DNA from: Acidimicrobiia bacterium
GTDB taxonomy: Bacteria; Actinomycetota; Acidimicrobiia; Spongiisociales; ZC4RG35
Assembly: GCA_017577575.1 (NCBI GenBank)
Contig: PKRG01000042.1
Coordinates: 1 to 7,645, forward strand
Reading direction: 5' to 3'
Length of the DNA stretch: 7,645 bases
Under the pieces are notes generated by a model. It made no database searches and had not been told where the DNA came from. It saw only the letters and a program-made list of their open reading frames with translations. This document shows positions 1-5,809 of the stretch, in pieces; the first letter of the stretch is position 1, and every line of letters starts with the position of its first letter. The position numbers were made by a program, and so were the translations under genes.

Positions 1-398
1 CACCGGTGCCGTGCTCCAGAGGACCGCCGCCCCTCGCGCGGTCAGCAGGTCGACGCCCGCCTCCAGCACCCGCCCTGCCCACGCGGCCTGCTCGTCGCGG
101 TCGGCGGTGCCGGCGAGGGCGGCGACCGCCGCCGGGTCCCAGGTGGTCTCGCGCAGGAGCACCACGTCGGGGTCGACGTCGGCGACCAGGCGCGGCCACT
201 CCGCGAGCCAGTTGGCGCACGTCGCCCCTTCGACCCGGTCGCACGCGAAGGGGGCGGCGACCGTGATCCGGAGGGCGTCTGCCCCTGGCCTCGGGCGACC
301 AGCTCGTCGACGACGGCGGCCTCCTCGGGGCCGGCGATCACGAGCACGTCGAGCACGCCGTCCCCGCCGGCCGGCACGGTCGGCATCGCGGCCACCCC
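1..398 (-). pseudogene. SGNH-hydrolase-like domain fragment, frameshifted, partial at both ends
   Basis: I read this as part of an SGNH/GDSL esterase-like domain of the kind found at the C-terminus of acyltransferase-3 membrane proteins that O-acylate cell-surface glycans. Two frames are needed. The first, from about 398 to 289, carries VLDVLVIAGPEEAAVVDEL, which resembles the opening beta strand and helix of such domains. The second, 288 to 1, is open throughout. It reads RITVAAPFACD, then a Cys/Trp-rich stretch (CANWLAEWP), then DPDVVLLRETTWDP and a helix/strand pair ending LLTARGAAVLWSTAPV. Shifting at about 289-291 (one base missing, near a CCAGGGG stretch) joins them smoothly as VARG-PGADALRITV. 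The GDS nucleophile motif expected after the first strand is replaced by AGP, and the D-x-x-H end of the domain lies beyond the window. No start codon with a ribosome-binding site is visible, and the N-terminus is lost at the junction with ald. The family call is by pattern only and moderately sure; the fragment and the frameshift are directly visible. Confidence 0.5.
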
Positions 399-488
399 GG
401 TGCCCACCCCGGGGGGGGGGGTGGTGACCTGCTCTCCCAGGTTGGGGGGGTGGGACGCCGGCGTCCCCCCCCTCCCGCCGTTGTGGTT
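399..488. other. Low-complexity junction with G/C homopolymers and a palindrome
   Basis: This stretch separates the recognisable half of ald from the SGNH-like fragment. On the plus strand it contains G11 (411-421), G7 (444-450) and C8 (465-472). It also has a perfect 16-bp palindrome, GGGACGCCGGCGTCCC (452-467), whose flanking G and C runs would extend the stem, and a small ACCTG-6 nt-CAGGT hairpin (428-443). Translated in the ald frame the part nearest ald gives GGRGGTPASHPPNLGEQV, which faintly follows the GGR..T.AS.P.NL.E.V pattern expected there. Past 426 it becomes proline and glycine repeats with no resemblance to ald. This suggests ald sequence spoiled by homopolymer base errors, ending in a join to other DNA. 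A dispersed palindromic element is the alternative. Confidence 0.7.
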
Positions 489-1112
489 GTCGATGCGGCG
501 CAGCTTGTCGACCGCCACGTCGAGCACCGCCACCTCTGCTTGCATCCCGGCGGCGATCTTCGTGGCGTTGGTGCCGGCCATGCCCGCTCCCAGCACGACG
601 ACCTTGGCGGGCCGCACCCCGGCGACTCCGCCCAGGAGGATGCCCCTGCCGCCTTGCGCCGCCTCGAGGAAGTAGGCGCCCACCTGGGTGGCCATCCGCC
701 CGGCGATCTCCGACATCGGCGCCAGCAGCGGCAGGGTCCCGTCGGGGAGCTGGACCGTCTCGTAGGCGATGGCGACGATGTCCTTCTTGCGGAGGGCGGC
801 GGCGAGATCGGGATGGGCGGCGAGGTGGAGGTAGGTGAAGAGCACCTGGCCCGGCCGGAAGAGCTCGACTTCGGACATCTGGGGCTCTTTCACTTTGAGG
901 ACCAGGTCCGCTTCGGCGAAGACGTCTTCGGCGGTGGGCACGATCCGGGCGCCTTGAGCCTCGTATTCGGCGTCGGTGATGCTGGATCCCACGCCGGCTT
1001 CCTTCTCGACGAGGACGGTGTGACCCCGGTCCACCAGCTCCCGGACCCCGACCGGGGTGAGCGCCACCCGCAGCTCCGCCGTCTTGATCTCCCTGGGTAC
1101 CCCGACGATCAA
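426..1112 (-). pseudogene. ald: Alanine dehydrogenase, 3' half missing
   Basis: Alanine dehydrogenase catalyses NAD-dependent oxidative deamination of L-alanine to pyruvate and ammonia, and the reverse, in the cytoplasm. Starting at TTG 1112 the protein begins MIVGVPREIKTAELRVALTP, and the substrate and catalytic residues fall at the family's usual numbers: R15, K75 and H96. The NAD-binding Rossmann motif GAGMAG is at 175-180, with the ribose-binding aspartate at D198. Clear similarity stops at about residue 208 (position 489) and faint similarity at about 229 (426). The second half of the usual ~370 residues is absent, including the catalytic Asp near 270 and the NMPGAVPRTST-type region, so this copy as written could not be active. 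I prefer TTG 1112 over GTG 1130: it restores family numbering, sits 6 nt after AGGAG, and overlaps the NUDIX stop by 4 nt. The frame stays open through the junction to a stop at 42, but that chimeric tail is not ald. Confidence 0.9.
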
Positions 1113-1654
1113 GCCCTTCTCCTGTTCCACTCGAGCAAGGCGATCAACGTCTTGGCGTCTGTCAGCTCTCCACGGCTGATCCTATCCAGCGCCTCCGCTA
1201 TCGGCAGGGCGTAGAAGGTGGCCCCGTGCTCCTCGGCGCCCTGTGGGGCGCGTTCGGTGAAGTCGAGCCCTTCGGCGACGTAGATCTCGATGATCTCGTC
1301 CGTGTAGCCGGGCGACGGCGCCATGGTGGCGAGGTGCTCCAGCCGCCGCGGCGTCGCACCCAGCTCCTCCAGCAGCTCGCGGCGGGCGGCGTCGGCGACG
1401 TCCTCGCCGTCGACGTCGAGCTTGCCGGCGGGGATCTCGTCCACCTCCCTCCCCAGCGCCACCCGGTGCTGGCGGATGAGCCACACCTGGTCCCCGTCGA
1501 TCGGCAGGACGGCCACGCCTCCGGGGTGGCGGATCACGTCCCGCTTCACCTCTTCGCCCGTCGGCGAGCGCAGGATCACCTCCTCCAGGCGCAGGAACAC
1601 GCCCTCGCCGATCGTCCGGGTGGAGACGACTTCGAACCCGCTCTCCGCGCTCAA
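1109..1654 (-). CDS. NUDIX hydrolase, ADP-ribose pyrophosphatase type
   Basis: A 181-residue NUDIX protein, probably hydrolysing ADP-ribose or a similar ADP-sugar to AMP and a sugar phosphate with Mg2+. Residues 35-75 carry the N-terminal features of the ADPRase branch (VKRDVIRHPGGVAVLPID, then VWLIRQHR and EIPAGKLD). The NUDIX box runs from G77 to A100, with the metal-binding core RELLEELGA at 92-100 fully kept. There is one more residue than the textbook G-x5-E spacing (GKLDVDGE), which I recall also in mycobacterial ADPRases. The start is TTG 1654, inside the pyrG stop (TTGA, 4-nt overlap), 5 nt after GGAG in the end of pyrG. No ATG or GTG fits better. It ends inside the start of ald, again as TTGA, so all three genes are probably translationally coupled. 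The pyrG-NUDIX pair is common in Actinomycetota (Rv1699-Rv1700 in M. tuberculosis, from memory). The family is secure, the exact substrate is not. Confidence 0.9.
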   Translation of the reverse strand: MSAESGFEVVSTRTIGEGVFLRLEEVILRSPTGEEVKRDVIRHPGGVAVLPIDGDQVWLIRQHRVALGREVDEIPAGKLDVDGEDVADAARRELLEELGATPRRLEHLATMAPSPGYTDEIIEIYVAEGLDFTERAPQGAEEHGATFYALPIAEALDRISRGELTDAKTLIALLEWNRRRA

Positions 1655-3360
1655 AGGCGCTCCACCGACTCGTCGACGGCTTGTCTCTGGCGGCGGCGGG
1701 CCAGCCCCGCCTCGATGAGCCCGGCGAACAGCGGATGGGGGTCGTCGGGGCGGCTCCGGAACTCGGGATGGGCCTGGGTGGCGATGAAGAACGGATGGTC
1801 GATCAGCTCGATGAACTCGACGAGGTTGTCGTCGGGAGACAGCCCCGACAGCCGCATGCCCGCCGCCTCCAGGTCCTTGCGGTAGCGGTTGTTCACCTCC
1901 CAGCGGTGGCGGTGGCGCTCGTAGATGAGCTCCTTGCCGTACAGCGCCCGCACCCTCGAGCCTTCGGCCAGCTTGGCGGCGTACAGGCCGAGCCGCATCG
2001 TGCCCCCCAGGTCCTCCACGTCGTGCTGGCTCGCCATCAGGTCGATCACGGGGTGCGGGGTGGAAGCGTCGAACTCCGTGCTGTTGGCGTCGACGTATCC
2101 CAGCACCGAGCGGGCGAACTCGATCACTGCGCACTGCAGCCCCAAGCAGAGGCCCAGGAAAGGGACGCCGTTCTCGCGGGCGTAGCGGATCGCCTCGATC
2201 TTGCCTTCCACTCCCCGGTGGCCGAATCCGCCGGGGACGACGATGGCGTCCAGGTCGGCGAGGTAGCTGTCGGCGAGCAGCCCGGTGATGTCCTCCGAGT
2301 CGATCCAACGCAGGTCGAGCGCCACTCCGTGGGCGGCGGCGCCGTGGCGGAGGGCCTCGACCACCGACAGGTAGGCGTCGGGCAGGGCGACGTATTTGCC
2401 GACGATCCCGACGGTGACCGGCTGGGTGGCGGAAAGCGCCCGGTCCACCATGTTGGCCCACGTCTCGAGCCGGGCAGGACCGGTGACGATGCCGAGGCGG
2501 TCGCACACCACGTCGTCGAGGCCGGCGGCGTGGAGCAGCAGCGGCACCTGGTAGATGTCGGGGGCGTCGGGGGCGGGGATCACCGCCCGTTCTTCGACGT
2601 CGCAGAACAGGCTGATCTTTCGGGTCACCCCGTCGTCGATCGGGCGGTCGGAGCGCACGATGATCACGTCGGGGTGTATGCCGTGGCTGCGCAGCTCGGC
2701 GACCGAGTGCTGCGTCGGCTTGGTCTTGTGCTCCTCGGAAGTGGCGAGGTACGGCACCAGGGTGACGTGGGCGAACAGGACGTTGGCCCGCCCCACCTCG
2801 TTGCCGAACTGGCGGATCGCCTCCAGGAACGGCAGCGATTCGATGTCGCCGACGGTCCCTCCCACCTCGGTGATCACCACGTCGACGTCGGAGTCGCGGC
2901 CCACGCGGTGGATCCGCTCTTTGATCTCGTTCGTGATGTGGGGGATGACCTGGACGGTGTCGCCGAGGTAGTCGCCCCGCCGCTCCTTCTGGATGACGGT
3001 GAGGTACACGGAGCCGGCGGTGACGTTGGAGTGGCGCTTCAGGTTCTCGCCGGTGAATCGCTCGTAGTGGCCGAGGTCGAGGTCGGTCTCGCCCCCGTCG
3101 TCGGTGACGAACACCTCCCCGTGCTGGAGGGGGTTCATCGTCCCCGGGTCGACGTTGATGTAGGGGTCGAGTTTCTGGTTGACGACCCGCAGGCCCCGGG
3201 CCTTGAGCAGCCTTCCGAGGGAGGCGGCGGTGATGCCCTTGCCGAGGCTGGAGACGACACCGCCGGTGACGAACACGTACTTGGTGGTGGTTGAAGCGGA
3301 GGCAGCGACCGATTCGGAGACCGGGGAGGCGGCTGGCTCGCTGAAAGGAAGCCCGTTCAT
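1651..3360 (-). CDS. pyrG: CTP synthase (glutamine-hydrolysing)
   Basis: Makes CTP from UTP, ATP and glutamine, the last step of de novo pyrimidine nucleotide synthesis; a cytoplasmic tetramer. The protein is 569 residues against about 545 for E. coli. The synthetase domain opens with TKYVFVTGG and the ATP loop SSLGKG at 37-42, followed by KLDPYINVDPGTM and HGEVFVTDDGGETDLDLGHYERF. The class I glutamine amidotransferase domain has the PGGFGHRG oxyanion loop, the nucleophile C405 in GLCLGLQ, and the His/Glu pair H531 and E533 in AHPEF. All key residues are present, so I expect an active enzyme. The first ~24 residues (Ser/Ala-rich, before TTTKY) are an extension beyond the family core. The start is ATG 3360, with no Shine-Dalgarno sequence directly in front: that place is filled by a hairpin, described separately. 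The gene follows dapB after 46 nt and overlaps the NUDIX start by 4 nt. Confidence 0.98.
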   Translation of the reverse strand: MNGLPFSEPAASPVSESVAASASTTTKYVFVTGGVVSSLGKGITAASLGRLLKARGLRVVNQKLDPYINVDPGTMNPLQHGEVFVTDDGGETDLDLGHYERFTGENLKRHSNVTAGSVYLTVIQKERRGDYLGDTVQVIPHITNEIKERIHRVGRDSDVDVVITEVGGTVGDIESLPFLEAIRQFGNEVGRANVLFAHVTLVPYLATSEEHKTKPTQHSVAELRSHGIHPDVIIVRSDRPIDDGVTRKISLFCDVEERAVIPAPDAPDIYQVPLLLHAAGLDDVVCDRLGIVTGPARLETWANMVDRALSATQPVTVGIVGKYVALPDAYLSVVEALRHGAAAHGVALDLRWIDSEDITGLLADSYLADLDAIVVPGGFGHRGVEGKIEAIRYARENGVPFLGLCLGLQCAVIEFARSVLGYVDANSTEFDASTPHPVIDLMASQHDVEDLGGTMRLGLYAAKLAEGSRVRALYGKELIYERHRHRWEVNNRYRKDLEAAGMRLSGLSPDDNLVEFIELIDHPFFIATQAHPEFRSRPDDPHPLFAGLIEAGLARRRQRQAVDESVERL

Positions 3361-3364
3361 GACG

Positions 3365-3392
3365 GGAGCCCACGGTAGCAGCCGCGGACTCC
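3365..3392 (-). promoter_or_regulatory. Hairpin in the pyrG leader, at the ribosome-binding position
   Basis: In the minus-strand RNA, GGAGUCCGCGG pairs over all 11 positions with CCGUGGGCUCC (two G-U wobbles) around a 6-nt CUGCUA loop. The stem ends 4 nt before the pyrG ATG. No U run follows, so it is not an ordinary intrinsic terminator. Just upstream of the stem is GAGGGGG, a possible Shine-Dalgarno sequence. If the hairpin folds, that sequence lies about 7 nt of unpaired RNA from the ATG; unfolded, it is too far away. The stem could therefore modulate pyrG translation or bring the ribosome site near the start. The pairing is visible; the role is inference. Confidence 0.5.
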
Positions 3393-3406
3393 AATCCCCC
3401 TCATTC

Positions 3407-4156
3407 TCATCTCAGCCCCAACACGTCGTCGAGGCCCACCGCCACTCCCGACATCCCGACCACGGCTCGCACCGCGGCCACCGCCCCGGCGGCGAACGAG
3501 TCGTAGGAGGTCGACTGGTGGACGATCGAGAACTGCTCCCCCGGATTGGTGAAGGCCACCTCCTGATGGGACAACAGCCCGGCGAGGCGCAGCGAGTGGA
3601 CGCGCACACCGTCGACGTCGGCTCCCAGCGCTCCGTCGACGAGCTCTTCGGACTTCTGCTGCGAGCGCCCGCCGGCGGCAGCGACCCGGGCCGCGGTCTG
3701 CAGGGCGGTCCCCGAGGGGGCGTCGGGCTTGCGCTCGGAGTGGCGCTCGACGATCTCGACGGTGGCGAAGTGTGACGCGGCCAGCTCCGCGAAGCGCATC
3801 ATCAGCACCGCCCCGATCGAGAAGTTCGGCACGATCAGGCAGGCAGAGTCGGCTCCTTCCCACATCCGGCGGACCTCTTCGATCCGGTCGCGGGTGAAAC
3901 CGGAAGTCCCCACGACGACCGCGGCGCCCGTCGTGCGCCATCGCGCCAGGTTGTCCATCACCGGCCCGGCGGGGGCTGCTTCCACGATCACGTCGACGTC
4001 GCCGGGCTCGTCGACGTAGGGGACGCCCTCCCACTCCCCCGTGCGGTTCGGGTTGTGGACGGCGACGAGGTCGATGTCGTCGGCTTCCCGCAGGCCCTTG
4101 GCGACCGCGGAGGCCAGCTTGCCGGGCACGCCGGAGACGAGGGTGGTGATTGCCAT
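3407..4156 (-). CDS. dapB: 4-hydroxy-tetrahydrodipicolinate reductase, divergent
   Basis: DapB reduces 4-hydroxy-tetrahydrodipicolinate with NAD(P)H in the diaminopimelate/lysine pathway. The 249 residues match the usual length. The N-terminal Rossmann region runs from LVSGVPGKLASAV (7-19); the middle has VMDNLARW and VVVGTSGFT (80-88), typical of the family. The C-terminal domain has VPNFSIGAVLMMRFAE (109-124), the signature region ERHSERKPDAPSGTA (137-151), and VHSLRLAGLLSHQEV. H139 and K143 correspond to the catalytic His159 and Lys163 of E. coli DapB, and the D-A-P-S-G-T substrate loop is intact. Two departures stand out: the second histidine of the HH pair is S140, and the nucleotide loop is GVPGKLA where most DapBs have G..GRMG. 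It may be a true but diverged DapB or a paralogue acting on a related substrate. It starts at ATG 4156, 30 nt after the acyl-CoA synthetase, with only a weak GGGG ribosome site. dapA is not next to it. Confidence 0.85.
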   Translation of the reverse strand: MAITTLVSGVPGKLASAVAKGLREADDIDLVAVHNPNRTGEWEGVPYVDEPGDVDVIVEAAPAGPVMDNLARWRTTGAAVVVGTSGFTRDRIEEVRRMWEGADSACLIVPNFSIGAVLMMRFAELAASHFATVEIVERHSERKPDAPSGTALQTAARVAAAGGRSQQKSEELVDGALGADVDGVRVHSLRLAGLLSHQEVAFTNPGEQFSIVHQSTSYDSFAAGAVAAVRAVVGMSGVAVGLDDVLGLR

Positions 4157-4186
4157 GGCCCCGACTCTAGGTGGGCTGTCGCCGGC

Positions 4187-5791
4187 TCAGTTGATGCGCC
4201 GGTCGTGGCCGGCCCACTCCTTCTCCCGGAGGACGAACTTCTGGATCTTGCCGGTCGAGGTCTTGGGCAGCTCGTCGACGAACTCCACCTTGTCCGGCGC
4301 CTTGTAGTGGGCGAGACGGTCCCTGACGTGGGCGATGATGTCCTCCTCCGACGTCTCCGCCCCCGGGCGCAGCACCACGAACGCCTTCGGGCGCTCCCCC
4401 CATTTCTCGTCCGGGACGGCGACCACCGCCGCCTCCAGCGCGGCCGGATGGGACAGGATCGCCTGCTCCACCTCGATGGTGGAGATGTTCTCGCCGCCGG
4501 AGATGATGATGTCCTTCGAGCGGTCCCGCAGCTCGATATAGCCGTCGGGATGCCACACGGCCAGGTCGCCCGAATGGAACCAGCCTCCCCGGAACGCCTT
4601 CTCGGTGGCGTCGGGGTCGTCGAAGTAGCCGATCATGACGTTGTTGCCCCGCATCACCACCTCACCGAGGGTCTGGCCGTCCCTGGGGACGTCGTTCATG
4701 TTCTCGTCGACCACCCGGATCGGGTCCGCTCCCAGGTAGGCGACGCCCTGACGCTTCAGCACCAGCGCCCGATCGGCGCTGTCGAGGCTCTTCCAGCCCG
4801 GCTGCCATTCACACACCGTGTACGGGCCGTAGGTCTCGGTGAGGCCGTACACGTGGACGATGTGCGCCCCCAGCTCTTCGAGGCGTGCCAGAGTCGTCGG
4901 GTTGGGAGGGGCGGCGGCGGTGGTGATGGTGAACCCCTCCGGGAGCGGCTTTGCCTTCTCGTGATAGGCGACCCCCGCCAGCACGGGCGGGGCTCCGTTG
5001 AAGTGGGTCACCCGCTCCGTGTCGATCAGCCGCCAGATCTCGTCGAAGTCCACCGACCGCAGGCACACGTGGCGGGCGCCGACCGCGGTCACCGCCCAGG
5101 TGAAGCACCAGCCGTTGCAGTGGAACATGGGCAGCGTCCACAGGTAGACCGAGTCGGGACCGACCCGGGCGTGGACGAGCTCGGCGAGGGCGTTGAGGTG
5201 GGCGCCCCGGTGACTGTACTGGACCCCCTTGGGGCGCCCCGTGGTACCGGAGGTGTAGTTGATGGAGATGGGCCGCAACTCGTCGTCGACCCGCCACTCC
5301 CGCCATCCGCCGGCTCCGCTCTGTGTCAGCTCCTCGTAGGTCATCGACGGCGACGGCAACGGGAGCGGCGGCGCCGCGTCGGGCACCTGGACGACCATCC
5401 TCAGGTCGGGGCATTCGGCGAGGACGTCGACGATCGGCTCGAGCAGCACGGTGTCGACGACCAGGACCTTGGACCCGGAGTGCTGGAGGATGTAGCCGAT
5501 CTCCTGCGGCGAGAGCCGGGTGTTGATGGCCACCAGCATCGCCCGCAGCAGGGGCACGGCGAAGTGGCCGATGAGCATCTCGGGGATGTTGGGAAGCAGG
5601 TAGGCGACCCGGTCTCCCTCCCCCACGCCCAGCGCCGCCAGGCCGGCCGCCACCGCCTGGGTCTCGTCTGCCATCTCGGCGTGGGTGACTGTGCGCTCTC
5701 CGTAGGAGATCGCCACCTTGTCGGGAAACACTTGGGAGGAACGCTCCAGGAACAGGAGCGGCGTCAGCTGGGTGACATCTACGCGATCCAT
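4187..5791 (-). CDS. AMP-forming acyl-CoA synthetase (fatty-acyl/carboxylate-CoA ligase)
   Basis: Activates a carboxylic acid to its CoA thioester through an acyl-adenylate (ANL superfamily). The 534 residues are full length. Motifs in order: the P-loop YTSGTTGRPKG (179-189); LPMFHCNGWCFTW, which lines the acyl pocket and is typical of the plant AAE / bacterial DmdB-like group; YGLTETYGP (from 315); SGDLAVWHPDGYIELRDRSKD with the adenosine-binding Asp and hinge; SGGENIS (about 431); and LPKTSTGKIQK with the catalytic lysine K515. It has no signal peptide or membrane segment, so it is cytoplasmic. The motif set points to a short- or medium-chain, branched or aryl acid rather than a classic long-chain substrate, but specificity cannot be read from sequence alone. 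The ATG at 5791 has GGAG 6 nt upstream, and the gene follows the hydratase-like gene by 18 nt, so the two are probably cotranslated and may serve one acyl-CoA pathway. Confidence 0.93.
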   Translation of the reverse strand: MDRVDVTQLTPLLFLERSSQVFPDKVAISYGERTVTHAEMADETQAVAAGLAALGVGEGDRVAYLLPNIPEMLIGHFAVPLLRAMLVAINTRLSPQEIGYILQHSGSKVLVVDTVLLEPIVDVLAECPDLRMVVQVPDAAPPLPLPSPSMTYEELTQSGAGGWREWRVDDELRPISINYTSGTTGRPKGVQYSHRGAHLNALAELVHARVGPDSVYLWTLPMFHCNGWCFTWAVTAVGARHVCLRSVDFDEIWRLIDTERVTHFNGAPPVLAGVAYHEKAKPLPEGFTITTAAAPPNPTTLARLEELGAHIVHVYGLTETYGPYTVCEWQPGWKSLDSADRALVLKRQGVAYLGADPIRVVDENMNDVPRDGQTLGEVVMRGNNVMIGYFDDPDATEKAFRGGWFHSGDLAVWHPDGYIELRDRSKDIIISGGENISTIEVEQAILSHPAALEAAVVAVPDEKWGERPKAFVVLRPGAETSEEDIIAHVRDRLAHYKAPDKVEFVDELPKTSTGKIQKFVLREKEWAGHDRRIN

Positions 5792-5809
5792 GCGGGACTC
5801 CGGGAGTTC

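Noticed and set aside
42..425. The C-terminal tail of the chimeric ald frame as a genuine Ald extension or new fusion domain
   Set aside because: After about 290 it turns into Ser/Pro/Arg-rich sequence typical of a wrong frame, while another frame of the same strand is protein-like.
452..467. The 16-bp palindrome as an operator or a rho-independent terminator
   Set aside because: It lies inside the ald reading frame and has no T run on either side. The surrounding homopolymers make the sequence itself doubtful.
1681..3294. A 537-codon plus-strand frame opposite pyrG
   Set aside because: Same GC-driven shadow effect; the minus strand encodes a complete CTP synthase with all catalytic residues.
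3365..3375. GGGCUCC near the pyrG start as a B. subtilis-type GGGC initiation site for reiterative transcription
   Set aside because: It forms the 3' arm of the hairpin right before the ATG, there is no correctly spaced promoter, and there is no downstream terminator to control.
1655..3394. A 761-codon minus-strand frame that would extend the NUDIX protein upstream through pyrG
   Set aside because: The upstream part is Arg/Pro-rich out-of-frame pyrG sequence. Only the last 181 codons, from TTG 1654, look like protein.
4160..4172. TAGAGT-like -10 element before dapB (and a similar TACTCT before the hydratase-like gene)
   Set aside because: Both are single hexamers 10 nt from the ATG without a -35 partner, and TANNNT matches occur by chance; tight gene spacing suits an operon better.
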